DNA of 64,000 nucleotides from Sipunculus nudus (Eukaryota; Annelida; Sipuncula; Golfingiida; Sipunculidae): NCBI GenBank assembly GCA_026874595.1, contig CM049313.1, positions 22,374,008 to 22,438,007 of the forward strand, read 5' to 3'. Shown piece by piece: positions 36,131 to 51,959 of this stretch (position 1 is its first letter; each line of letters starts with the position of its first letter). The notes under the pieces were generated by a model. It saw only the letters and a program-made list of their open reading frames with translations, ran no database searches and was not told where the DNA came from. The position numbers and the translations under genes were made by a program.

Positions 36131-36979
36131 ATAGAGAACAGTGAGAAATGACAAATATCTGCATATGTAAAAATAAATAAATATTTATTAAATTTAAATT
36201 ACATCACACTTTGGCAGTATTGACATAAATAACATAATTAATATTAAAGGAAGGCTCCACTCATCGGTGTTGACAAGACGGTTTATTCCCAGAGATACAG
36301 AGAAACAAGATTTGAAAAGTAACGCTGATCAGCCGAAAGCTTGATCGACAGCTCCATTGGAGCAACAAAGTTCTACGGATTGCAACCTCAGGCCTACATG
36401 GAATGCGATCGAAGTGTCTATAAATATTCTATTCTTAAATAATGACCTATTCATTACATTTTGTGAGTAAATAATAAAATGAAAATATACATGATACGAA
36501 TAGAATAAACTATTTATATGTATGTGTTCATGTATGTTTCAATCCGGTTTTATCAAAATAAATCTACGATTTTTAATACTGAATTTTTATACTAAATTAT
36601 TTAATAGCAAACTTTAATATTTAAAAACAACTTCACTTGAGTAATACTTTTGACATCCTGAGATAGTAAATACCCAACTTCAGGTGAAAGAAGTAATAAA
36701 TCCATGTATAAATTATATATCTGGCTTCTGTGTAAAACTTTGAACAAAATATATGATATACATATATATAATTATAATTAGCTTATGGCTGACTAGAGTT
36801 CTTAGTTGCAGGTGAATTATGCGACTACCATTTAAATTTGGCGACCTCCCTTCGTTTTTCCTCTTGAACTGCCTTCCCATCACTTCCTCACGATTTCTTG
36901 GAAACATACACTCAGAAAAACCAGAATACGAAACTAAAACAGAGATTCGGTTATGGATGGAAACATAAATCTGAGATTT

Positions 36980-36985
36980 TTTATT
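36980..36985 (-). promoter_or_regulatory. Poly(A) signal AATAAA of the cystine-knot peptide gene
   Basis: AATAAA on the minus strand begins 16 nt after the stop codon of the cysteine-rich peptide exon. This supports it being the terminal exon with a very short 3' UTR. Confidence 0.6.
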
Positions 36986-37000
36986 TCGTGGCCGATTTGG

Positions 37001-37190
37001 TTAGCGGCCGATGTAGCGACACTCGCCCCTGAAGCCCACGTTGGGATGACGTACACATCGAACTCGGCCGTAGTTGCAGCACTCCCGGCTCTTGTAACAA
37101 GTTTGTTGCTCACTTTTGCACCCCGAGAACCTTTTAGCTCTACTTTGAACAACGTCTGAATAGGTTTCAGGAAATAACCGGGCTATTCTG

Positions 37191-37271
<81 letters not shown>

Positions 37272-37590
37272 CAACTACAATTTAATATTTAGATATTCAG
37301 CCTGTCTATTCCAGCGCAACCTATCAGAAAACTGAATACATATTATTATACAGTTCATCGATAAGTGTATACTTTTTTAGATAGAGATAGAGATAGAGAT
37401 AGAGATAGAGAGAGAGAAAGACAGAGAGAGAAAGACCACCTTTCTTTAAGACCACCACCCTATGATGACAACGCTTGAATTTACCGTAAGCATTTGCATT
37501 CATTTGAACTAAACTGTCTGATAAGACCACCTAAGAATTAAGACCAGTTTTGATCAGTCCTAAGGGCGTCTTATAACGCAGGTTTCACTG

Positions 37591-37635
<45 letters not shown>

Positions 37636-39811
37636 CTGAAGTAGTAGTAGTCGTAGTAGTTGTTGTTTTGTTGTTTTTAGAATAAATAATATAATGAAGC
37701 ATATCAAATTGTCTTACGTTTGTTTGAGGTCGTCCAATCTGGTATCTTGGTCGGCGTCTACAGATGTGTCCCAAACGTCATCCCGGATAGCTGTAAATGT
37801 ATCAATGATAATTTATAATTTAATACCTCATTCACTGATTATTATTAAATTAATAACAAAAATAATTATTTCAAATGATATATCAGGATAGAATTACTTC
37901 TATACACATGTTCATGTAAGATCAGCCCTGCGAGACATAGCGTTGATGTCCACAGGAATTTCAAAATTACATTATTGTTGACAGAACTAATCTTCTGAAA
38001 GAACTATCTAACCGTGTGTGTTTTGGAAACAAACATTTATTCGTTGGCCCTCGCTTAAGTACATATTGCACGTGTGTTTACATATACACTCGTTTAGGTG
38101 TAATTATAGACAGGCAACAGTTGCACAAGGAAGTTATTTTCTCACTTAGCTGTGATCGTGTTACGTTGTAAATTAATCAATATCATCAGGAATAACCAGC
38201 TCTGTAACCTTGAGAAAGAACGTGGTCAGAGACCACAACCTCCGCCAGAATCCGAATGAAACTATACGGAAAAACCGAAAATGTTTGCCACTGTTCAACA
38301 ATTGCATTCACTGGTTAGTTTATAACAACTAATGGATCTGGGCCCAGAGAGGGACAAAAGATATTGACGGGTGACAGCATGGAAAGGAAGCGTTTAAATA
38401 AAAAAGATATGATGGTACCAGATTACCTTAATTTTAAATGAATAACACCTTGTGTGTTTCCCCAAAAAAAACACAAAATGTCAACAAGATCTGTTCTGAA
38501 AGATGTGCGCACAGACAATCCAAATGGTAAAATGTAAATACCTCTCGCCACCTAGCGGAGGGATAACACGGCTTGCATTTTGAACGTAAAGCAGCCGCCA
38601 GATGGCGCTACACACAACTCTTGGTGTTATTGGTTGTAAAATGTTTGATACACCAGGGGCGCTAAATTATTTTGAATATGATATGCTTGTTCAAACAAAC
38701 AAATTCCCCTGTTAATTGCAATAAATGCGAAATGACATTACCAATGTATGATCACATTTACGACATGGTGAATGGAAGTATCCCCTTGACATTACGGTTT
38801 CGTAAAAAGGCGTTTCTTATACGTTGAACATGCCAGGAGCGGTGCAATAATATTCCGTGACGTGATTTATTTGTAAAGTAATTTATTAGACGACGCGACT
38901 AATCAGTTTCATGTAATTGGTTCCAGATACTCCTATTCCCATGTGTCATTTAAATCGAAGCATGGAAAACCAAATAAACTTGGTCTGTATATTTAAACAT
39001 TTTTGTTATTAATGTTTTTAATTAGTTTTACGTAAAGCAACTTGAATGTAGTTTCATTTGATAAAGGAAAGTGAAAATGAAACCGTTATCATTTGTGAAA
39101 CTCAGTGACGATAATCCAAATGATTGATGATAACAGATAACCTTGAAGATCGTTGGTTATTTTACCAGCAGAGACTATATAAAATACCTTGCCCGAAAAA
39201 GAGAGGTTCCGGGCCCCCATTACACCCTAGACCACATAAAGTGTACGCATAATATAAACGTGCCGTTATAAGAGAGATGTCCGCAACAGAAAGGTGCCAG
39301 TAAAGAGAGAGTTAACGGTATTTAATGTCATTCGAGATGGCTCGAAACGCTGAAATTATTACTTGTTTATTATACTTATTATTAAACATATTAATTTCAT
39401 CACTGAACATCAACATTTGCTTGCTATCTGCATTCTAGCTCTTGTAAATTGCGAGGTAAACAACTAGGATTTCAAAACAACATTAACCAGAACAAAGTCA
39501 AATGAACAACAATTCAGGTTCTTCATTAAATGTAATTAGCATCTCGAATTTAACCAATCAAGGTTGAGACCGATATATAACAAGAACCTTTGCAAATATA
39601 ACATAAGTAAAAAAAAAAACAGAAAATAATGAATTTAGACATTATAATATATGGCATAATGTATTATAAAAATTCCAATTTGAAAGAAAATTATATAAAA
39701 CAAATGTAATTATAAGACATTTATTGCAAACGGTGTTCACTTACCATACTGTGTAGTCTCCTGGACCAATACTAAAATAGCGACCAGTGCTAGAACTATG
39801 TGTGTGTTCAT
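37001..39811 (-). CDS. Secreted six-cysteine (cystine-knot-like) peptide precursor, three exons
   Basis: Coding exons are 39811-39745, 37790-37718 and about 37139-37001. Donors are GTAAGT and GTAAGA; the exon 2 acceptor is TTTACAG. Phases are compatible, giving about 92 residues. Exon 1 encodes a signal peptide (hydrophobic core IVLALVAILVLV). Exon 2 is an acidic, Asp-rich propeptide open only in the matching frame. Exon 3 begins with a Lys-Arg processing site, then a basic 42-residue peptide with spacing C-x6-C-x5-CC-x6-C-x11-C. The C-C-CC-C-C order is that of inhibitor cystine knot (knottin) peptides, including framework VI/VII conopeptides, but also of antimicrobial and signalling knottins. 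Function cannot be told from sequence. The exon 3 acceptor is uncertain: two AGs 3 nt apart keep frame, while a better-looking TTCAG 16 nt earlier does not. A missed small exon is possible. Confidence 0.78.
37196..37268. repeat. (AAT)n microsatellite in intron 2 of the cystine-knot gene
   Basis: A pure AAT/TAA run of about 24 units. The same intron also holds a (GATA)-like AGATAG tract at 37380-37412 and a (TA)n run at 37591-37632. Confidence 0.95.
37430..37592 (-). mobile_element. DNA-transposon end-like sequence (AAGACCACC / GTGAAACCTG family)
   Basis: In the minus direction it opens with TACAGTGAAACCTGCGTTAT, then repeats GGTCTTAATTCTTAGGTGG-like words. It borders a (TA)n tract. The layout resembles the 57.1 kb element (GTGGAACCCC end followed by GACCACC repeats). 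Confidence 0.55.
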
Positions 39812-39904
39812 TATCTCAGCTGTGGCTATACGCTCGTCTCTGGGTCTCGTTAACAGGCCGTTTGGCGTTGGCTTGTCTGTCTGAAACATATTGAGATACC
39901 GCTG

Positions 39905-39912
39905 TTTATATA
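39905..39912 (-). promoter_or_regulatory. TATA box of the cystine-knot peptide gene
   Basis: TATATAAA on the minus strand lies 94 nt upstream of the start codon. A start site about 30 nt downstream would leave a 5' UTR of about 65 nt. Confidence 0.6.
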
Positions 39913-41323
39913 GACACCCTAATGTGTGGGCTGCATGGGAATTTAAGCACCAAAAAAATTAACCCCATTAAGTGTAAGGTCATCAGGCGTGACTCCAGCG
40001 TGAATTTTATGTGACAGTACACACGAAGGGCCTGAATACGGAAATATGATACAGTCACTGAATATGATGTCCGGATGACAACTGATAGTAATCACCTTGC
40101 TTAAGGACGCATCTTTTGGAAATACCATACGGAACTAAACTGAATGGGGGGGAAATATTCTTCGTTTCTGTTCAATAAGAGATTCCACGAAAACTACTTC
40201 GACTCATCTCGCACTGGATGGTACTCACATTTTACAGGTATGAACCCAATACCTTACCTTGGAAGCCTGCTGACTATAAATGCACAACTGGAGAAAGGTA
40301 TAATTTCTTTGACGGGCGCAAGAGAGTAGGGTAGGTTTACAGCTTTACAGTTTGAAAGAGGCCACCCTCCCGCCAAAACCTCTCAGAATCATACAGGAAC
40401 TGTGGGGATGACCGGACATATCAAACTATAGAACCAAACTTTGTTACATTCTAGGTGAAACCTGCTTCTGACATTCCACATGCGTATTCTTACTAAAAAA
40501 TACTCATTTCTCAAAGTTCTTAACACCAAAAAAAAATCCATGTTTTTGTAATTTGTCTGGAAAAAATTCTTAATAAACGCACTACATTACCCTCTTCACA
40601 ACATTTTTCCTACGCCGCTCGTGTATATATAATGCCCAGTGCATTGTGGGATAGTGTATCGGTACCTACAATCCCTAACCAGCAGAGTCGTACTCATATG
40701 AGTCCGATTTTGTGCATTGTGCTGTGCGGCATGTCGCGCCACCAAGCTTGTCTCGGCTTAACTCGTACGTTTTCCGGAGTCTCGCGACAAGTCGCTAAAT
40801 AAGAAACATGTTTCTTGAATCACATGAAATATGCAGAACACCTCGGGAATGGGCCAATAAAAAAAAAACGGTTAGAATTTGGAGTGTGTCCGGCTCATTA
40901 TCTGGATCCAGAAAGACCTCCGGGAATATTCACATATGTGCACATATACGCCCGATTAAACATGGGTATATGGGACGAATAAATGAATGCAAACAATTGT
41001 AGGGGAACATATGCACAAAAGAACCTGGGAATATAGGCCAATAAGTGAATGGAAAAAAAGGGTTGCGGTGTACCCTACATTAAGGTCGCCCACATGGCGT
41101 AGGGCTGCATTCGTGCGAATGCATATTTCTAGTATTTTCTACGAAAAATAAAAAAAAAATGAAAGAAACGTGATTGGTCATGTGATGATTTGGTAATGTG
41201 ACGGTTTCATCATGGATTACTTAATGTATATCCGTTTAAATCTTACAGATATATGTAATAAAACAGAAACGACACATTATATGCCCTTAGCAAAGTAATT
41301 TCTGCTCGTGTTCACAAAAGCAC

Positions 41324-41369
<46 letters not shown>

Positions 41370-42015
41370 ATAACGGAAGTTACTTTTGATGCTTGTAGGT
41401 TTTATTATTTTTGCAGAAAACTATGCTGTTGTCTTGATTGTTGCTATTGAGTGACATGTTACAGTGGAATGGCGTGTTCCCAGGCGTGTCGCGCGACAAG
41501 TCGCATACTGTGTGTTGTAATATTGAAAATATGCCTGAAAATATGCCGTAATCAGTTGTTACGTTGTGGTTGGCTTCATTCATTGCTTGCTCCCTGCTAT
41601 GCATGTGTCATATCTGTTGTACCGCACCCCGACTTCTCCTATCAATTAAATGCTATTTCCTGAAGTGTTTTGCTCGTAGATGTCTTGCCCATTCAAACAA
41701 TCGTATATCGGTCAATTAAACAAAACGTTGGCGCCGCATCCTATTATCTAAGGCATGGCAAAGTTTGTAAAACGTAAATCGCAAAGTCCGCTGTGACGCC
41801 CACCTCGCGTCACAACCACCCCTCTTGAGACCCACCCCATTATGGTAACACCCAGCGATAACGTTATTCCGTCATGACGACATTGTTTATCGTTTCCGGG
41901 CGAACTTGTATGTGTATGTGTGTGTACGTCTTACTGTTTAGCGTGTATATTCGCCAAGCAAAGGGTGCACAAGCTTATATAGACACATACACACACCCTC
42001 ACGCACACACACATA

Positions 42016-42070
<55 letters not shown>

Positions 42071-42203
42071 TGCATATGTATATATATATATATATAATAT
42101 ATATATATATTTATATATATATATATATATATAATTAATTACTAATTGGTGGTAATAAGTAAAAGGGATAAAGGGAGGTAACAGCAGCCATGGCAGTGGT
42201 CTT

Positions 42204-42257
<54 letters not shown>

Positions 42258-43300
42258 AGAGGCAAGAAAGAGAATATAGATATATATGTACACGAAATTT
42301 TCTTCACAATGTAGCCTTATTGAAGTTGCATCAATTTCTTTCTCACATAAATCATTGTGATTGACTGAGATAGGATATTGAAGCATATATTGCCTGAAAA
42401 ACCACACAACAGATGCTTACTCAACCCTCTTCTGTCAGTGCATGTGATTAACTCCGTTAACAGTTTCCACACGTTGCCAGGAACGCCAATGAATGTTCTT
42501 TGATAACCGTCTTGCTTGGACAAATTGTATTTGATTTGGTGGGCTGATTTTTTTTCGGTAAAAAATGCACTGAAAGTTTACAACTTCAGAACTCATTAAA
42601 TTAAATGTCAGCTTCATGCTGTCCCAGTACAAGCGGTGCACAACAATTATAATATCATTTTACTTATCTGTAACGTGGGTAAAAATATTTGGTTATATCT
42701 CGATAGATTAGTTTCCTGCTTTCTCTTTAAAAGTTCATGGTGATAACTGAGAAGCCGTTATTACTAAACGTCATGTGTAAAGGAAAGTAACATTACACCG
42801 TCAACTGTTATTTGGGAAACTTTATCATGCAGCCTTAATTTAACATGTGTCACATTTCTTGAGTTGTTTGTCGAATTATTCCGGTATTCAGTTTGTTTTC
42901 GCGTCCTGATCGGTGATATTTTCATTTATTTGTGATATATAGAAATGTTTAATGCAATTTTAACATAATGCAAATTAAATACTTCCTATATTTCCATTAT
43001 ATTTTAAATACAACACGGTTGTATAAATAAACAAGTGACCCATGGGTCATGACGCTCAGCTGACTGGGAAGAGATTCGCAAAAGGAAATTTTATCATCAG
43101 AATGGTAGTATATACCCATTCAACTGAAGCATCAAACAGATTAACCAACAGGCCAAGATTTAGTCTGTATTTATATATCTCAAAAATAGGGGAAAATGTG
43201 TAAACTTTTAAAACTAGAATACGGGTAGCCGACAAGTGACTACATGTATCTGCCAAAATCGGATAGTGAGGCATGGATTGAGTGGCAAGGGGAAATAGAG
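39913..43300. other. Gene-free stretch with large microsatellites
   Basis: It includes (TA)n at 41328-41366, an interrupted (TA)n complex at 42014-42132 and (GA)n at 42207-42255. A TATA-like element and CCCAGTGCATTGTGGGATA lie at about 40625-40653. No exon could be supported. Confidence 0.55.
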
Positions 43301-43339
43301 TGAGGTATGTTGCATATTAGCATGGATGTCTGCAGCCTA

Positions 43340-44361
43340 AATGTGTATGTAGGTTGTGCCACCTACCACAAATCCAGAAAGCTGTCCAAGTTGTATACAC
43401 CTGCAAAATTTTAGGCAGAAAAGTCAAACCACTACATGTATATGAGCGATTTTTGCCCATGGCAGACAAACAGACAAACACTGTGCAAAAATCTTTGCAG
43501 GTAACCCCTCCAGTTTTCTGTATGATAAAGACCTATGTGAGATCTAAACACATGCACAATTTTGGCCCAATCGGTCAAATGGTTCCTGAGATATGAGCTT
43601 GGATGTTTCCAGCGTTAACTAGAATGTAGGTGGCGCCACCTGTCATAAAATCAAGAAAGCTGTCCACGATGTATAAACCTGCAAAATTTTAGGCAGTTAT
43701 GTCGAACCACTACAGAGAAATGAATAATTTTAGGCCACGGCAGACTAACAGACAGACGCTGTGCAAACATTGTTACAGGTGGCGCCACCATTTTTTGTGT
43801 ATGTTACAGAGAAATTTTATTTCCTGATCGGTCAAACGGTTCCCGAGATATAAGCTTGGATGTCATCAGCGTGAACGTGAACGTAGGTGGCGCCACCTGT
43901 CATAAAATCAAGAAAGCTATCCTGGATGTATACACATGACGAATTTCAGGTGAATTAGTCAATTCACTGCAGAGATATGAGTGATTTTAACCCAAGGCAG
44001 ATGAACAGATGGACACTGTGCAAACATGGTTACAGGTGGCGCCACCATTTTTTGTGTATGTTATAAAGCAATCCAAGGGCTACATTTGTATCAATTTTAT
44101 TTCCTGATCGGTCAAACGGTTCCGAGATATGAGGGTTTATGAGTGGAAACAGACCCACAAATGGACACTGGATAGAGAGGAAAGGTCAGAGGTCAATGCA
44201 AATTGGTTAGGCACCAGTTCACATGTGACCCGATAATAGGTGTAAGTTTGGGAAAAATCGGTCCATTAGTCTCCGAGGAGCTCTCTGGAAACGAACGCCG
44301 CCGCGGCGGAGGAACTCGGTCAAAAACATAGTATCCGCAAAACTTCGTTTTGGCGGATACA
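43340..44361 (+). repeat. Tandem repeat (~255-277-bp units) ending in a hairpin
   Basis: GTAGGTGGCGCCACCTGTCA-type segments occur near 43350, 43627 and 43882, with CTGATCGGTCAAACGGTTCC and GCAGACNAACAGACNGACNC in each unit. The block ends with a hairpin at 44331-44360, GTATCCGCAAAAC and GTTTTGGCGGATAC around TTC, followed by an A run. Non-coding. Confidence 0.8.
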
Positions 44362-44370
44362 AAAAAAAAG

Positions 44371-46420
44371 GTGGCTCCACCAGTCTGCAGAAACTAATAA
44401 AAACACTTAATGGTCAATATCCATGCAAAAAATCATGGTGATCTCTGCATTAGTTGTTCAGATACTTCAGTTTTTGTATCAAATTGTCCATTATTCTGAG
44501 GGATACTTCGGAGTCCTATAGCTTGAAGGATATGGGTAACAGAGACCTAATTTCAAGTTTCCACAGGCACCTTTCATGGGCCTCCTTGCATGACAAGAAT
44601 GAAGATTCTAGGTCAAGTTGTTGCGATTTGTACCCTGTTGACAGATAACCACATCTTTAAAGGTCTCAAAAAAAAGAAAACAATTCGTAAAAATTTGAAA
44701 AAAAAAATAGAGGTGGCACACCCAGTCTGCAGAAACTGATGGAACAGCTCATGATCAATATGTATGCCGAAAATCATGACCATCAGTGTTGTAGTTATTG
44801 AAATACTGCAGTTTTTGTATCAAATTTTCCATTATTCTGGGGGGGGGGGTATTTTGGACCCATACAGCTTAAAGAATATGGGTAACAGAGACCTAATTTC
44901 AAGTTTCCATGGAGACTTTTCATGGGTCTCCCTATGTGTCAAGAATGAAGATTCTTGGTCCAGTTTTTATGATTTGTGCCCTGTTAACAGATGTTCATAT
45001 CTTTAAAGGTCTCAAAAATACAGAAAAAATTCGTAAAAAAAACCGAACAAATACAGGTGGTGCCACCAGTCTGCAGAAACTTATGAAACACTCCATGATC
45101 AATATCCATGCAAACAATTATGGTTATCTCTGCATTAGTTGTTCAGATACTTTAGCTTTTGTATCAAATTTTCCATTATTCTGAGCTGTACTTTGGAGTG
45201 CCATAGCTCAAAGGATATGGGTAACAGAGACCAAATTTCAGGTTTCCATGGAGACTTATCATGGGTCTCCCTGTGTGTCAAGAACGAAGATTCTAGGTCC
45301 AGTCGTTACGATTTGTACCCTGTTGACAGATAACTACATCCTTAAAGGTCTCAAAAATGGAGAAAACAATTCGTGAACATTGAAAAATACAGGTGGCGCC
45401 ACCAGTCTGCACAAACTGATGAAACATCTCATGATCAATATGTATGTCGAAAATCATGACCATCAGTGATGTAGTGAATGAGATATTGAAGTTTTTGTAT
45501 GAAATTTTTGACTATTCTGGGTGGTAATTTTGGGCCCCATAGCTCGAAGGATATGGGTAACAGAGACCTAATTTCTGGTTTCCATGGAGACTTTTCATAG
45601 GTATCTCAGTGTGTCGAAAATGAAGATTCTAGGTCCAGTCGTTACGATTTGTGCCACGCTAACAGATGACAGCATCCTAAAAGGTCTCAAAAACAGAGGA
45701 CAAAAATCGTAAAAAAATCAAACAGTACAGGTGGCGCCACCAGTCTGCAGGAACTGATCGAACATCTCATGATCAATATGTATGCCAAAAATGAAGACCA
45801 TCAGTGATGTAGTTATTGAGATATTGAAGTTTTTGTATGAAATTTTTTACTATTCTGGGGGGTACTTTGGGGCCCCATAGCTCAAAGGATATGGGTAACA
45901 GAGACCTAATTTCTGGTTTCCAAGGAGATTTTTCATGGACCTCTCAGTGTGTCAAGAATTAAGATTCTAAGTCCAGTCTTTATGATTTGTGCCTTGTTAA
46001 CAGATGTTCACATTTTTAAAGGTCTCAAAAATAGAGAAAAAAATTCGTAAAAAATCGAAAAATACAGGTGGCGCCACCAGTCTGCAGGAAGTGATGTAAC
46101 ATCTCATGATCAATATGTATGCCAAAAATCATGACCATCAGTCAAGTAGTTAATGAGATATTGAAGTTTTTGTATGAAATTTTTTACTTTTCTGGGGGGT
46201 ACTTTGGGGCCACATAGCTCGAAGGATATGGGTAACAGAGACCTAATTTCTGGTTTCCAAGGAGATTTTTTATGGACCTCTCAGAATCCCAAGTTACAAG
46301 GTTCTAGGTCCAGCGGTTACGATTTGTGCCTGGTTAACGGACGGACAGACGGACAGACGGACGACGGACAAAGAGTGATCGCTATAGCTCAGATGACTTT
46401 CAGTCAGCTGAGCTAAAAAT
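44371..46420 (+). repeat. Tandem repeat, six ~338-bp units, with terminal (GACGGACA)n tract
   Basis: GGTGGCGCCACCAGTCTGCA-like starts occur at about 44371, 44711, 45052, 45388, 45726 and 46063. Every unit contains ATATGGGTAACAGAGACC and GATTCTAGGTCCAG. The last unit ends in GGACGGACAGACGGACAGAC and CAGTCAGCTGAGCT. Short open frames inside are by-products of the repeat. The block at 4130-5350 is the same family inverted. Confidence 0.9.
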
Positions 46421-49660
<3,240 letters not shown>

Positions 49661-49664
49661 AACA

Positions 49665-50024
49665 TATTCAGTCACCGGGTGAATGAATATATTTATACTT
49701 GTTTCCCTGACATTTCAGTGTTAAGGCCCGGTCCACTCCGAACGGCGCTAGGCATTTTTGAGACGTTATATAGGTGTAGACAGTCCGGTGCATTTGAATA
49801 ACATCAACATTCTTGCAGCGAGGAGTATTAGAATTTATTAACTTTATATATATATATAGTCACCGGCTGAATGAGTATATTTATACTTGTTTCCCTGACA
49901 TTTCAGTGTTAAGGCCCGGTCCACACCGAACGGCGCTAGGCATTTTTGAGACGTTAGGTGTAGACAGTCCGGTGCATTTGAATAACATCAACATTCTTGC
50001 AGCGAGGAGTATTAGAATTTATTA

Positions 50025-50035
<11 letters not shown>
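49665..50035 (+). repeat. Recent tandem duplication, ~185-bp unit, two copies
   Basis: GTCACCGG(G/C)TGAATGA opens both copies (about 49672 and 49858). Both then have CCCTGACATTTCAGTGTTAA, GAACGGCGCTAGGCATTTTT and AGCGAGGAGTATTAGAATTT, and each ends in a (TA)n run. The copies differ by a few bases and one short indel. Confidence 0.92.
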
Positions 50036-50083
<48 letters not shown>

Positions 50084-50153
50084 ATATTTATATATGTATA
50101 TACCTCCTTATAACTTTGATATACTCTGTTCAACAAACCTGTTGCCATCTGTT

Positions 50154-50199
<46 letters not shown>

Positions 50200-50200
<1 letters not shown>

Positions 50201-51015
50201 TTTTCTTTGAAAATATATTTTTTACTGAGTTGCTAGAATGTTACAAACGGATTTAACTGTATTATGAGGGATTCATGAATTTTTAATATAAATCTCTAGT
50301 TAATGTTTCACAAATATTTAGACTCTTTTACATATCAGACATGTCCCTGCTTTAGTAGCCATCTTTGTTTGAGCTGGTCATATTTTTTATTGTGTTTACA
50401 TCATCCAATCAGAAACTGTCAACTCAGGCTGTATGTACGTATAACGTATGCACTTTACCACGATATGCCGGCCTGATATTTTGTACAATGAACAGATTGA
50501 TTGCTCGTATATTTAATTAATTTTGTTTCTTAAACAAGGTGTAAGCTAGGTATTTAGGTGTAAATTGAATATAAACGTATTTAGAACAACTGGTAGAAGC
50601 TTTCATACGGATATTAGAGATTTATACGCTGCGTGAACAGTTAAAAATAATTTAAGAAATTAACCTAAAAATATGTTGTTTAATTTTCTCTTTCTTTAAT
50701 TTCTCCATTACGTCTTCGTTTTAATATCAAATTTGAAATCGGACTTGGACTTATTTTTCAAAAGTTTTGGACTCGAAGAAAGTAGACTGGTTCTCTAACC
50801 TCAAGTACTCGGTTTTCGACTTGGTCATTTGCCATAGACTCCAATAGTGTGGACTCCGACAGAACTCCGACAGAACACTCTAAATGGCCTAGTGCGGAAG
50901 TCAAAGAGGAAAAGAATACTTTTGCTTCAGGCAAATTTAGTATTTGACGTTGTAAGGCACTGATACTATTTCTAAACAAAGTGCATTTTATTTTACAACT
51001 ATAAATCTGCAATCT
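50200..51015. other. No supported gene
   Basis: AT-rich. An 84-codon minus frame (50758-51012) has no recognisable features. Confidence 0.5.
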
Positions 51016-51019
51016 AAGG

Positions 51020-51315
51020 AATGCATGCCTCCGCCACCTATTGTGGGATGCTTTTAAAACCGTGTGTGTATCTACTTATTCGGCCCATATTCCCAGGTTC
51101 ATTCGTGCTTAAGTGACTGTACATTTGTGAATTTTCCTTAATGAAGTTCCTGAATCCGGCCCATATGCCGGATCCACACCAACATCTAATCAATCTCCAG
51201 GGCCCATTCCTGAAAAGTTGATAAGATTTCGTTCATGATCAGTTATGTTGTGGAGAAACACATACACACACACACGAACGGGGATGAACGCATAACCTCC
51301 TGTCGGAGGTTAGGA
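51020..51315 (+). mobile_element. Retroposon-like element
   Basis: It starts with GCATGCCTCCGCCACC and ends with GAACGGGGATGAACGCATAA and CCTCCTGTCGGAGGT. Between are TTCATTCGTGCTTAAGTGAC, TTTCGTTCATGATCAG and a CA tract, as in the 24.1 kb copy. No open frame of note. Confidence 0.65.
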
Positions 51316-51859
51316 TATGGTCAGTCTCTGTACGAAACGCAGGATTATAATTAATGAACACCCTGTTTTATCTTGATATCAGGAAACTAACGATTTATTA
51401 CAATAACATGCAATTCATTCATATCACTACGTTTACTGGCATTAAATTCTCAAGTTGGTTATGCATAGACCTACTTTCTCGTCAGTCAGGTGAGCTGAGA
51501 TTGAATCAGCATACCTGGCTGAATGTACATGCTGTGAGAATAATCAGGAATTTCTGCGTCATATTCTTACATAATGTATCAAGGTTATAAAAACTGAGTT
51601 ACCAGAGACAGTTAAATACATGTAAAATTCTCAGTCACGCAGCGCGGTATTTATGACTTTCCTCGACTCAACTCGTAGACAAGGAACTGCTGTCTGTTGG
51701 CGTGATCTGAAGAACACCTCATGCTGTTGTCATAGACTTTATATTAGTAATAAATACTTGTATACAGTTTATGTGAAAGTTACGCCTAGCACTTGATGGT
51801 ACTTTGTCATTCTTGCTATGATGAGTCAGTTCAGATATCTATTGCATAATCATGGTACA

Positions 51860-51863
<4 letters not shown>

Positions 51864-51951
<88 letters not shown>
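51864..51951. repeat. Compound (TC)n(TA)n microsatellite
   Basis: A TC run passes directly into a TA run. The same compound structure occurs at 54165-54256. Confidence 0.95.
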
Positions 51952-51956
<5 letters not shown>

Positions 51957-51959
51957 AAC

